Origin: Zygnema cylindricum | Lineage: Eukaryota; Streptophyta; Zygnematophyceae; Zygnematales; Zygnemataceae | Assembly (NCBI GenBank): GCA_037447655.1 | Contig: JBBHKE010001963.1 | Span: 8,758 to 70,757 of the forward strand | Length of the DNA stretch: 62,000 nucleotides | Reading direction: 5' to 3' | Shown: positions 42,903 to 54,423 of the stretch, one piece after another | Layout of the letters: each line of letters opens with the position of its first letter | How positions within the stretch are numbered: position 1 is the stretch's first letter | The notes under the pieces: generated by a model | The model's input: only the letters and a program-made list of their open reading frames with translations | Told to the model about the DNA's origin: nothing | Databases searched by the model: none | Program-made: the position numbers and the translations under genes

Positions 42903-44287
42903 TACACCGTGAATCGTTATTAGTAGTGTTGTGTATCGGTAAGGATTTTCCGATAACCGATATGGGCCATTTTTCAGGGACCCGATAATCGATATATTGG
43001 TACAATATATCGCTATCGGTCTTATCGCCGATAAGTAGCCGATAATATCGGCTACTTATCGGCGATAATGCCGATAACGATAACTATCGGCAATAACCGT
43101 ACGAGCCGTACAGATAAATGTACGGCATGTACACTCATATGTACGTCTTATTCCCCCGACAGTAGCCGGCATAATATATGTACGGCTTTAGTACGGCTCC
43201 AGTTAAAGTGATGTACATTCCACAACCGACGCCGTGGCTTTGTCCCTTTATTTTTTGAGATCCACTAAAAACCTGCCACGTGTCAATCCGTCGACTTTTT
43301 TGGCCAAAGCCGCCAAAAAAGCCATTCTGAGATGTCGGCGCTCACGCTGACCGTCCGATCTTATTTTATCATTGAATGTCGTCCGTTCGATTCTAGCCGC
43401 GCGCATAATGTTATTCTGCATCCGTTGTACTTTGTGTCCGCCGTCTTTTCACCGTTTCATGATAATCAGTTTATCGGTACAATTCCGTACATTCCCGTCA
43501 AATTTATGTACAGTTAACCGCCCAAAAAGTACTACAAAGTGCAACTTATTTTTTCGTCAAATTCCGTACATTTCCCGTAAAAAGCCGTACATTTCACGTA
43601 AATTTCCGTTCAGTTTACCGGACAGAAAGCATTCCGGACAGAAAGTACAGAAAGTACAAATATATCGGGACCGCTGACCGTTCGATAACGATAACTATCG
43701 GTATCGGTGTTATCGCGATAAGTTTTTTACCGATACACAACACTAGTTATTAGCCTTAAGTACTCTATATCGGCACCCCTAAATTTTGACATTGATACCT
43801 GAAATACAATTAATATATCTGATTTTTCCTTGACGTTAATTGCGGTTCTTGTAAATTAGCGTTAACGGTCATACAGTACTTATTTCATGAATAGTGTGGT
43901 GTACGGAAGGTGTTTGTTTGTACAACACTGTACTTAGTTACCGAAAATCGTACAGAAATGGTAGTTAACTTATGTCGGTTGCATACAGAACTGCGCTTAG
44001 AATAAACGTGGAGTCGAGTTTGCGACAAATGCGTTCGCAAACCCAAATTAGAATTATGAATTAATTATAGCAAAAGGACTCGACGTTGTACGGATTGTCA
44101 GATTTTGTACTTCTACCTGTTTTAATGTTTATATAATGACGGCAGATCCGGTGTACCTAATTAGCGTTATGGAGAAATTACAATTAAGCATTTAAAAAAA
44201 AAAATGTAATACCCAAATTAGTATTAATAACACTAATTAATTATTGACACTAATAATTTCTAAACGCTAATAACGATTCACGGTGTA
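42903..44287. mobile_element. TA-flanked MITE (Tc1/mariner-like) hosting a nested hAT
   Basis: It opens TA-CACCGTGAATCGTTATTAG and closes CTAATAACGATTCACGGTG-TA. Copy B of the duplication preserves the empty site, with AGTA-GTTTCAAAATTC at about 47046-47060 where copy A has AGTA-[CACC...GGTG]-TA-GTTTCAAAATTC. This demonstrates insertion with TA duplication. Part of the interior (43758-43800) is the reverse complement of the 203-bp family. Confidence 0.92.
42924..43745. mobile_element. 822-bp hAT-family element nested in the MITE
   Basis: The ends are TAGTGTTGTGTATCGGTAA and TTACCGATACACAACACTA. It is flanked by the perfect 8-bp duplication GTTATTAG (42916-42923 and 43746-43753), the hallmark of hAT transposons. 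It has inserted into the left inverted repeat of the surrounding MITE. No transposase frame; internal GTACATTTCCCGTAAA-like repeats occur around 43555-43610. Confidence 0.93.
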
Positions 44288-44627
44288 GTTTCAAAATTCA
44301 ACCATGCTGAATTCAAAATATCTATTTCAGGTGATCTTCTTCCTTACATCTTAATTTGCGCATGTTATCGGCATTATTGGAACTTACGACCAACTCGACG
44401 GCGATGACCCCTTTTATGAAGCATAGTAAGTTTGGGGGTTTGTGACTCCTAACAATTTACTTCCAATTGCTTTACTAGGTGCTGTAGTTTTGATTTTGTT
44501 TTCGTAGGGATTCACTTGCGTTTGTCCTTTTGCTCGCTGTTTCTTTCTCAAGTATTCTAGTTTAATCCCGTGTTACATTTTCACTTTCATTTTGCCTCTT
44601 ATTCCACTCACGCCATTGCACTTTCTT

Positions 44628-45291
44628 TTGGCTACACCTATTTTGTCCACTCTCCGATTCTCACCTGCTCAATTCACCACCGCCCTTCGATTTTGCCTTG
44701 GCCTCCCCCATCCTCCTTTACTTGGCTCTCTTGTTTGTGCATGTGGTCGTGTTTTGGGGCCCGATGGTGTCCATCTGCTTCGTTGCTCCCATGGGGGGGA
44801 TTTGATCCAGGCGCACGACACTATTCGCGACGTTGTTGCGACTATCGCTTCGGAGGGGGGCTTTTCCGTGCGTCGGGAGGTTTCTCACATTATTCCATCA
44901 CGTCGGATCGATGTTGTTTTGCTTGATGGTGCCCGTCGCATTTTCGATGATATTGTTTTGGAAAACCCTTCTTCGGCTACGGTTGTTGGACGGGCTGCTC
45001 GAAATGTTGGGGTGGCGGCTCGTGATGCTGCTAAGGCGAAGGAGCGTGATTATGCTCACAGGGACCCTATGGACGACTTTATTCCGATGCCGGTCGAGAT
45101 CTTTGGTTGTGTGGGTGTTGCAATGGACGAGTTTCTCCGTACTTGCGCTCGACGTGCTTTCGAGCGCCGAGGACCTGGGAGCCCTCCTCCTTCGGTCCTT
45201 ACATCTTTTTATCGTCAACGCTTATCTGTGGCTTTACAGCGAGTGCAGGCATCTATTCTCTTCCGATCGGCTATCTCGGTTATGGATCGTC
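44628..45291 (+). pseudogene. LINE ORF2 C-terminal fragment with zinc knuckle and RLE endonuclease
   Basis: This is the best-preserved LINE tail here. It starts in the segment before the zinc knuckle (LRFSPAQFTTALRFCLGLP), then CACGRVLGPDGVHLLRCSH (CxC..H..C-type knuckle), then the restriction-like endonuclease core (DVVATIASEGGFSVRREVS, RRIDVVLLDGARRIFDDIV, ending LENP) and the tail VAARDAAKAKERDYAHRD..FIPMPVEIFG..FYRQRLSVALQR. The frame stays open into duplication copy B but LINE similarity stops at the boundary (MDRR). Both ends coincide exactly with the borders of copies A and B. The reverse transcriptase part is absent. Confidence 0.85.
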
Positions 45292-47377
45292 GACCTGCAA
45301 ACAGGCAGGGGGTCTGTGGAACAGAAGGGAGCCCGCCGGTTGGATCATGTTGCCCAGCTTAAAACCGGGTTTTTTCTGACCACACCACGGGAAAGTTGTA
45401 ATCAGCCGACACTTTGTGTTAACGAGCTCTCCATCACGAAAAGCATTGTTACATACGCTTTGGCAGTACAGCAAGGTGATACTCCTTAATACACCTTACC
45501 ACCTTATTTCATTTTGCTCCAATGGTTGTCATTTCACTTTCACCGTGGATATACCCTGCGCTTGAAGCACCATGCACTATCATTTTTCTTACCTTTTGGA
45601 TGCTTAGGTAGAACTAAGTTAGATGGTTGCTAATATTTTATTTCCTTTGGGTGGGCCAGGAAGCGATTGAATTGGAGCAAATCATATGCAATTGAGATGT
45701 GGCAACTGTCATCGTTTAATAGATGTTTTCAAATCATCAATCATAGTCTGCAGTAAGGCTGCATGCTCCATGGGACACTCAACAATACGTGAGGATCAAC
45801 GCACTTGTTCATGTCTATTGTGTAGCTGAACCTGTGTTGATTTTCCCAACCTTCGGTTTATTATTTGTGCTAATCAATTATTTGTACACATTTTTTTTCA
45901 CCTGGCCAATTTTTCTGTACCTTCGATATTGTATGCTGTTTTTCCCTGGTTGCTTGGCTTTTTCACCTCTCCTACGTCTCTCTTAAGCACTGTTGATGTA
46001 GTCATTATTGCCGATGTCTGTTGTTTATGCTGTTTTCATTAACCATGATTTGGTCTTTTCTACACGACTAGCTATTCGTCTTCTTGGTGTCAATCTGAAG
46101 ACACTGGTGAAATCACAAGCAGTGCTGGTTGTTTGTTCCCATTTAGCGTCTGCTGTATGCTTCTGCTGCTGCCAGCTCTTCTGGGATGTACTCTATACTG
46201 CCGGTAACTGCAGTGCCCTTGCCTTACCGTTGTCACTAGGCCACCAGCAAGGGGCTCAAAGACAAAACACAGTAAATTCAAATGAGATGAAAAATCACCA
46301 AGCACTTATTTTATTCCTCATAGTGTCTTACAGCAATTTGGATGCTGATTTTTTCTACTAGATCTGTCACCATCCTCACTATAATAAGTTTTCCACTTTA
46401 CAGTCCCATGTTCTCAAATTACTAAGCATTGTGTGTTAATCCTGGCTAGCCTGCTGAAACCAAGCTTTTTGTGTGACATATGGCACTCTTTTGATGCCTG
46501 TCACGACCAATCAACTACTCCTGTCTTTCTCGCTCGCCTCTCACTCAACGCTGGCTTCAAGGTGCCAGTTGACGGTCCACTTAGGTACGTTGTCCTAGTG
46601 AGGATTTTTTTTTCCATCATACACTTGCAAGTGCCTACTGAAGGAAGATCTTTGAGACTTTTTGGCTTACCTTTAAAATGGCAAAATAGTCTCGTAGGTC
46701 AAGTGCCTTATCCGAAGGGCGGCGAAAGGGAGAGGGGGTGCTTGGGAGTTAATTCTCCATGGTGATGTATACCTTTTTTTTCCTTTTCTTTAGTAGTCGA
46801 TATGCAGAATGCTATCCCCAGTAACATCAAAGACATCGCCTTCTTTTCTTTTTCTTTTCGTATTTTTTCGTTTGTTTTGTTTTGTCCTCTGTGATCTTTA
46901 TGATGCATTTGCGTGTCAATAAGATTTTCTTTTAATAATTTAGAGCTTTGATGGAAAAGTAAATTCATAAGTCTCCCCAAACAGAGCCTTAGGACAAGAA
47001 CCACTTGAACCATTCACCATAACTATCGTAAGATCACGGTTGATAGTAGTTTCAAAATTCAACCATGCTGAATTCAAAATATCTATTTCAGGTGATCTTC
47101 TTATTTGCGCATGTTATCGGCATTATTGGAACTTACGACCAACTCGACGGCGATGACCCCTTTTATGAAGCATAGTAAGTTTGGGGGTTTGTGACTCCTA
47201 ACAATTTACTTCCAATTGCTTTACTAGGTGCTGTAGTTTTGATTTTGTTTTCGTAGGGATTCACTTGCGTTTGTCCTTTTGCTCGCTGTTTCTTTCTCAA
47301 GTATTCTAGTTTAATCCCGTGTTACATTTTCACTTTCATTTTGCCTCTTATTCCACTCACGCCATTGCACTTTCTTT
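45292..47377 (+). repeat. Direct duplication, copy B
   Basis: The second copy of the SMG1 3' flank, 2,086 bp. It lacks the transposon insertion found in copy A and has small deletions relative to it (for example at about 47098). The border with the LINE fragment is GATC|GTCGACCTGC. The sequence after 47377 has no relation to that after 44627. Confidence 0.93.
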
Positions 47378-47703
47378 AATTAATAATCATTAACTTACAA
47401 GAATTACAAATGAAAGTGAAACCGTCATGTGTAGATATTTTTGCTATTGCTGTTTCACAAGGTTGCATTTCTCAATAAAAAAAACAACTATTCACTCTTG
47501 TATTAAAAACACTACTGTTATAATAAATCGGAAATACATCAGTAGAGAGTATACAATGATGAGGACAGACGCACATTCCATACTAAATGTACTTAGCAGA
47601 TGTACTGCAAAAATGACTTCAGCCTCTAAACTGTTGGCATAAAAAAACCGCTAGGTTACTAGTCAACATGGTACAAGTGGGAGAATTTCCAACAGCTCTG
47701 CAT
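47378..47703. other. Spacer 3' of MSRB
   Basis: AT-rich; it probably includes the MSRB 3' UTR on the minus strand. Nothing else is recognised. Confidence 0.4.
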
Positions 47704-50189
47704 CTAAGCTGAGTCGGCCGTAGCATTGGGCTCAAATCGAAGCGCGAGACCGTTCATACAAAAGCGCTTCCCATTTGGCTGCGGACCGTCGTCAAACACT
47801 GCCAAAAACCACAAACAGCAAATCATGACTCAGCAAAAGTTATCTATACCGGAGCAACTCGCATAAAACTATTGTAGGGATCACAAGTTACCGCTCCTGA
47901 ATGTGTTTGCAAAGGATCAGACCACGATCACAAAGTTACACGTCCCTCTCTTTATCTGTACTGCTATGTGAAAGACGGAGCTCACCATGTCCAAGGTGTG
48001 ATTTGCATTTGTGGCATCGCACCTGACCCACCGACAACCCCGCATACAATTAATAGTTGTGTGGATTCAACCAAATATCCGATCTTGTAGAAAGGAGACC
48101 TTGGCCTGACGTGGACGATTATATCTCACCTCATGTAGAAAAAGAAGGCATCTTGACATTCTGCCGTAATCTAACCTTAAAAGAGGAAAATTATTCAAGT
48201 GACAAGGAGAAAGGAAATCATTATTACAATACGCCTGTTTGATTGAAAGCAGAATTTTCTGGTCGACGCATAAGTTCCTAGGCCTTTCCACTGACAGCAA
48301 GCAGACTAATCAAAATCCAAAATGGTGTCGAAAAACAATTGATAACAATTGAAGGATACGCAGCTCATTCAGAAGGAAAACTTGTAGCTAACTGGAATTT
48401 TACTGGTGCAGCAGCCTTCTAACAAGTGTGTGCAAGAGCGCGCAGTATGTAGGGAAACCCACCTCTGTCCTGGGATAGAACACAATGGAAAAATCCGGCA
48501 GCTGATCCACACTGCCATTAAGAGGTTTGTAGAAGCTTGGCCAGCCCTGCACAACCCTCCTGCAGAACTTCTGAGAAAACCAAAACTAAACCTCCTCGCT
48601 GCTGACACAGTCAATCTATTACTATCTACGGCTACGGCTGACTGCAGTCTGAGCCTGCACATTTCCGCGACAACAACGCTTGCACTTTCCATCGTTTCTT
48701 GGGTTGGGCTTGTCAATGTCTCTATCCACCAGCTTACCACCCGTACAGTAGATTCCAAGCAAAATGAACTTAAGATCACCAGCTATTTTATCTGAGGACC
48801 TTTGCCTACACATTTTCCTGGCATCGGCTCCTAAAGCAGACATGAAGGCAGAACAAATTCCTTACAGAGCCACTCTCGTATTTTGCGTCAGATGAAAACA
48901 AAGGGCTGCCGCAGCCTCTGCAGGCGAACACGCCAACGCCCTTCTCCGAGTTCAACGGACTGCTACCTCCAGACATCCCCTAACATGTTATTACTTCAGT
49001 ACTGGCAAAAAGTAGTACTCTCGAGGGAGAACGGGCTTACCACACAACTCCTATCATACGATGGAAACTGCTAAAAATAATCTCAAAATGATCCCAAAAT
49101 GTCAAATTGTAATGCCAGCTGTGCCTACTTCTAATGAGTTGTAACTGATTTTGCAATAAATTTTTGCAATAAACGCTCTGCGCCTTTTTGCTCCTTGAAA
49201 CCACTGGTTACTGGTTCTCTCTGCTATCCCACAAATAACCACCCTTGTATGCTTCATGCACATTGTCTACTATCCGCGCCTTGCTTCACCCCTCCTCCCC
49301 CTTTGACTACAGCTTGCTGTGCCTTTCTATAAAATTTGTAATCTTAACAGAACAATCACCATCTCTTCAGAAATCTCCAGTGCCTCAATTCTGAATTAAA
49401 CATGCGCTTTCGGGCGTTTTATGTGCTGCTAAAGTGTTACTGCTGGATGACATCTTTGAAATAAACTGCATCCAAACTACCGTCAGCAAGCAATACGATC
49501 CAATAAGCTACCCTGCAATTGCACAAGATTTTCTGCAATACACCACGAGTGTTTAGACAATGAAAACCCAATATAACACATATTTTACATTTGCAAGCTC
49601 GGAAAACGTACCTTGAGAATGGAAGCTCCGTGCCTGCCTTTCGAAGCACCTTGTATTCAGATGGAGACAAAATGCTCCTCCATTCCTCATCAGAGTAGGC
49701 GATCTGCAGCCCCTTGACCCACTTGATGTGATCTTAAAACAATCGGGCAAGAGGATTGCGATATCAGCAGCGACCTCCATATTTTTCTGTCCTCATAGCT
49801 GACTCCATGAATCTCACCTCTCCATTCCTTCCCAGAATATCCATTTTCTCCGGTGGAGCGAACTCCGGCAGTTGAATGGCTGCACGCGCTAGGCTGCGAG
49901 AGAATGTCGTCACTCCTACAGCCGTGACGGCTGTAACGGCTAGAGCTACCATGAGGGTTCTCCTACCTTGCTCCGCTTTCATGGACATCAGCCCCCGTGC
50001 CATGCTTTCTTCTTCAGATACGCTGTCAGAAGGGAGGGAGGCAGGCGAGGGAGAGCTCTTCGCCTCGTCAGGTGCACTTTGGCAGCTGACGCGGGGAGAC
50101 TTGCTGGCTCGCGGACGGAGCCATAAGGGGCTTGGAGGCACGGATAGAGACGTGGAGGTAAGGAGCAGCAGCTGCTGAGCGGTGGCCAT
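47704..50189 (-). CDS. MSRB: Peptide methionine-R-sulfoxide reductase B, plastid-type
   Basis: MSRB reduces methionine-R-sulfoxide in oxidised proteins, using thioredoxin. Minus-strand exons: 50189-49775, 49732-49612, 48962-48866, 48546-48463, 48022-47986 and 47798-47704 (TAG), 282 residues. The N-terminus ([15 protein letters not shown], then Ser/Pro/Arg-rich) looks like a chloroplast transit peptide, with a hydrophobic stretch [19 protein letters not shown]. Family motifs in order: [24 protein letters not shown] and CHKC (the four zinc cysteines), [34 protein letters not shown] and the catalytic RFCMNG. The intron after exon 1 would be only 42 nt, required by the reading phase; the stronger-looking donor at 49817 gives a phase mismatch. 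The frame is open up to 50264, but MATAQQ at 50189 is the likely start. Confidence 0.93.
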
Positions 50190-50239
50190 AGTCGAAGTAG
50201 CTTCGAACATGATTCCGCTTCGCATCTTCTCATTTCCAG
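50190..50239. promoter_or_regulatory. Shared MSRB/PRXQ divergent promoter core
   Basis: Only 50 bp separate the two start codons, so the 5' UTRs or promoters must overlap the neighbouring gene. The sequence just before the PRXQ ATG, TCTTCTCATTTCCAG, looks like a 3' splice site, so PRXQ may have a 5' UTR intron beginning inside the MSRB first exon on the opposite strand. No TATA box is evident. Confidence 0.5.
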
Positions 50240-52447
50240 ATGGCGTCTGTCGCGATGCTCTCATCCGCAGCTTGCCACGTGGCCCTCCAAAAGCTGCCTG
50301 AGGGCTGGTCCCGCACGTCCTCGTCCGACGGCAGTCGCTCCGTCGGCCCTAAGGCGTCGTGGACGACTGGAACTGCCATCAGTCCAGCGGGATCCTCCCT
50401 GGTTCAGCAAGGCAGCTTGAGAACCTTCGGAGGAGCCGGCCGCCATGGAGTGCGGAGTGGCAGGGAGAGGGAATGCGGGGTGCGCGCGCAGGTGGAAGAG
50501 GGCGGCATTCTGCCCGACCTAGGGAAGTTGGAGACTGACCAGTCGACCGCCACCTTCCTCAAAACCGTTTCCCTCAATGTCAGGTTCTTGCCTGAGCTTA
50601 GAAGAAAGGAGAGATGAGGTTTGCGACAGCTGAGCAATAGAGCATCCGCTTCGCCAGATCATTTTTTTTTCACTGTGTTGCTTTGCAGTAAAGTTAGGAA
50701 TGTGTGACAAGATACAAAAAGCGCATGACGGAGAGAGATATTTGTACTCTGGTATTGGGGGGTAACAGGAGGAGGTGAAAACCGGTGGAGTTGTGCTGTT
50801 TGTGTACCCAAAGGCTGACACCAGTGGCTGCACTAAGCAGGTGTGATTTTCCCTCTTCCACATTGCAAGTGCTGACATGAACAATATTAAATGAACTGAA
50901 TGACAAGCTTACACGGAGAAAGGGCTTGCTTCCTCTCAAGAGCATAGCAAGTTTGTTTTTTCTGTCTTGTTGCCATTCATGGGACGATGAAAAAATTGGC
51001 ACTTTTGCCGGGTTACTTTGCCTCCATGCAAATTTGCCTCCATGCAAATTTGCCTCCATGCAAATTTGCCTGACTCTGAGGATGCAGTCACCGTTCTGAG
51101 ATTTTCATGATTGGAGAGGTCTTTTAAATCTGTCATTGTGATGGACATTATGCACATTACTTTTCAAGGAGGGATAAGCTGTTGGGTGGGCTGAACGCCT
51201 CCAGGCATTGAAATTGAGTATGTCCTGATTATAAATTGTCTCAAAAGCTGGCAGGTAAGCCAACAATATGCTGGTCAGGCTTTGGTTTTGAGGTAATGCG
51301 GGGAATTCTTCTGATGGTAGCTTATAAACTGCGTTGAAAGGTAATGGGGCGCCATGGGGGCATCAGGCCTGTGGATTCAACGATGCGAGGCAGACATTTG
51401 CCGATGCCGGGTACAAGATATTCGGCATCAGTGCTGACATACCATCGGCCCAGGCAGCGTGGAAGGAGAAGCAAAACTATGAGTTCACATTGTTGAGCGA
51501 CCCCTTGCACAAGGTATAGAGCAGATTGGGCTGCGATTATTTTGAAGGAAGGTTTAAACGTGTAATCTATGTGGCTGCTGAAAAGAACCCTTTGTCGAAT
51601 GTCTACAAGATGCTTTGTGGATGTGCCATATGTAAGTATATTGCTAAGAGAGTAACAAGGGCCTGTGCAATATTGCCCCAATCCTTGAATTAATCTTCGT
51701 AGTGTTTGTTGCAGCATAAGATCGTGATTTCCTTATAAGAAGCTTGCACAATTGTGGCTTTTTTTTAGAATATTCAGAGCTGTGAAGAACGAGTTGTATT
51801 TTGAGTAGCGGGCAGAGCCTTCAACTAATCGGCATTATTTCGTAACAAACAAGGAAGCATCTGACTGTGTGCAGGCTTTGAAGGCTCTTGGTGTCTCAGA
51901 TGGTTCCAAAATTACACGGTGAGAGCAACATTTAGCCATAAACCAACATTTTGAAATTCTTTAGTTCGGTTGAACGTATCCTGTCTTGGCATTGCCATGC
52001 TAATGACTCCCACAGCTGTTTGTCCATGTGGCGTTGAAAATTGTCCATGGAATAATTTTTGACAATGCAGACAGTCTTGCACTCCTTGTTTTGCGCCAAT
52101 GTTGATAACCTTCTATGACCGCCTTGTCATAAACAATGCTTGAGATGCTCTGCTTGTCCGGACTGGTAAACCTGATCAAGAATCAGTACTGCATCCGCCT
52201 GCATCGACGAAAAGATGTTTGGATGATCTGCCTTTCATGGCCACACATCTTCTGGCTGGTGCACTAGAAACTTTTGTTTTATGCAAGGCCGTTTTTCATT
52301 GGTGCTGGCTGCAGGTCGCACCTGCTGATTGAAAAAGGCGGCAAGCTCCGAAACGTTAGTATTGGTATAAGTTCAGGTGACAGTGTGCCCGAGGCACTGA
52401 AGGCAATCGGTAAAGGGGTGGCAAAAAGTAGTTTCATGGACGCTTGA
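50240..52447 (+). CDS. PRXQ: Peroxiredoxin Q-like thiol peroxidase, plastid-type
   Basis: Peroxiredoxin Q reduces hydrogen and alkyl peroxides with electrons from thioredoxin. Exons: 50240-50578, 50769-50840, 51367-51513, 51875-51918 and 52315-52447 (TGA); all phases match and give about 244 residues. The first roughly 80 residues are Ser/Arg/Gly-rich, ending near RAQVEEGG, as in chloroplast precursors. The active site reads VVLFVYPKADTSGCTKQACG: the PxxxTxxC motif is intact, the peroxidatic Cys is followed five residues later by the resolving Cys, and the usual TPGC proline is Ser. Downstream are IFGISADIPSAQAAWKEK, FTLLSDP and ITRSHLLIEKGGKLR, whose Arg (codon split across exons 4 and 5) matches the conserved active-site Arg. 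It forms a head-to-head pair with MSRB. Confidence 0.92.
51017..51071. repeat. 16-bp tandem repeat in PRXQ intron 2
   Basis: Three full TTTGCCTCCATGCAAA units plus a partial one. Each unit has self-complementary ends (TTTGC/GCAAA). Confidence 0.9.
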
Positions 52448-54423
52448 AAAATAGACTACGGCATCCAGCTGTATGTTTTCACAATCTCTACATGTGCACA
52501 ACAAATATACGCGAGCTCTTTTCATTTTTGCCCTCTTTTTCAGCGAGGTCAAAGGTTTTGATCAATGAGATCCTCTGTGAATCTTTGACCAGTAGCAGTT
52601 CACATCACATGCAGCACCTTAGTTTTGGTTTTTGGCTTTATTGCAGAGTAGGACAGTTTGAAATTTACTGTTGGCAGCAGCAAGGTGAAATTTGCTGTTT
52701 TCTAAACTTTAAAGTTATGTGTTAAATTACTTGTTTAGGTTACCGATTCATTGGACGTTTACAAAAAAAAACATTGATCAATTTGTCTGACATCAGTCTC
52801 CATAATGCAATGGTTAATTTCTGTGTCAACTTTCTCTTTTCTTTAGTGTGAATCTATCATTGGCAATTAACTATCAGATCCTTCCGGTTGAGGAGAAAAT
52901 TTGAGCATAAGTCAAAAACGAGGTACACAGGTGATGCAGGTCCTGCTTACTCCGCATGATGGTCGCTGCATTCCTCAGAGGAACATTTGGGTACGGCAAA
53001 TATCCTCCGAGAATATTCAGCTGGCCAAAATCCCCACTCATTTCCCATAATCGCCTGTAGGATCATACATTTTTAGTTTAAGAAAACGAAAGGGAAAAGA
53101 AAGGGCAAAGAACATATTAAAATAATATATTGGTGTCTGCTTCATTACATGCCAGCAATTTTTATTTATTACAAAAGTATGTGTCAAATGCCGAATAAGG
53201 GGAACGAATGAGCTTTTGGCCTGACTATTCACACCAGATAGTTCCCCGTGCCCAATAGTCTTCAAAAAAATGCGGTGGCTATCGTTTTCACATATTATGT
53301 GAATTGCCAAAATCAGAAACGAAAATTAAAAAAAATACAGAAAAACATATGCTTTTAATTATCAATACAAGCATTAAAAAAATTTAACTGGTGCAATTTT
53401 GAGCGAACGAATAAGAAAGAAAGACGAAACAGAAAAAGATAAACAGAAAACAATCGAAAGAAACAATCTTCTATTTCAGCAGAGATTGACCGAATTAGTG
53501 TTACTAAATAACGATGGGCACCCAAAACCTCTATACTTTTATCGAGGCGATATGCGATTTCCATTGAATAACGTTTCATCCAACAGTGGATCCCTCAAAA
53601 AAAAACATACAGACATCTAGCGGGTGCAGTTCGTATTGAACCACACCCCATATTCAGCATTCATGCAAAATGTTCGGATGCGCCCAAATATATGCCATTT
53701 TTCTCACACATTGCCAAAAAGTGGTGACGATGGTAAAGATAGAATTACTAGGGAGAGACTATAGATAGATAATAATTTCACTACAAAAACACTGGAAAAA
53801 TATAAAGCCTTGCAAATCTATTTGGTTGGGACATACAAACTCCTCTCAAAGAAAACTGGTCACCCTCATTAAAGATTGCACTCTCTTTCTAAGTTCATGA
53901 CATTTCATCTCTAGCTTTAGACTTCGAAAAAAACCCTCTGTACATCTAGACATGACAGAGGCAGAATGGCTGATTCCTGCAACTTAAGATTCAAAATTCG
54001 GCATACCATCACCGTTACACTTTCGGTTGTTCTGCACGGCAGTCAGTCCAGCTTAGAAATGTGCGGCGGATGACAGCAACGTGCAAGCAAGAAATCAGAA
54101 AAGCATATCTGACCAACAGAACTATAGGCTCAAGAATAAAGCATCAGAAAATATCCGTGAGAATTTGAATCCCTGGAATTCATCGAGTGGAAATAGAGTA
54201 CACAATTGGAAAAATACAGCATTGCCAAGAGAGTCGTAACCTCTGAGGCCGATTTAAACTCTTTATGGTCTATACAATGACTTCTTGAAGGGAATTTGGA
54301 TTACTATACAGATAAATCACAGGACACTTGCAAACTGAACAGCACATGCCTGCAAAAGCTCCACGAAAAAAATTGATCGACCTGCCAAAATGGAGGCCAT
54401 GGATCATCTAAACAACCATCTCC
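52448..54423. other. Convergent intergenic region, PRXQ (+) and ACAD (-)
   Basis: The 3' ends of both genes face each other across about 2 kb. AT-rich; a Lys/Glu-rich open frame at 53399-53620 has no recognisable domain. No repeat or gene is identified. Confidence 0.45.

Larger units (their letters stand above)
41118..44627 (+). repeat. Direct duplication, copy A (SMG1 3' flank)
   Basis: It begins GACCTGCAAACAGGCAGG, 2 bp after the SMG1 stop, and ends CGCCATTGCACTTTCTTT. The same sequence recurs in the same orientation at 45292-47377. Without the transposon insertion (42903-44287) copy A is about 2.1 kb. The first 220 bp are almost identical between copies, the rest differs by scattered substitutions and small indels. 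No gene is recognised inside. The SMG1 3' UTR must lie at the start of this copy. Confidence 0.93.

Noticed and set aside
41118-47377. LTR retrotransposon with 2.1-kb LTRs
   Set aside because: The repeats do not have TG...CA ends, I see no 5-bp target duplication, primer-binding site or polypurine tract, and the 664-bp interior is LINE coding sequence.
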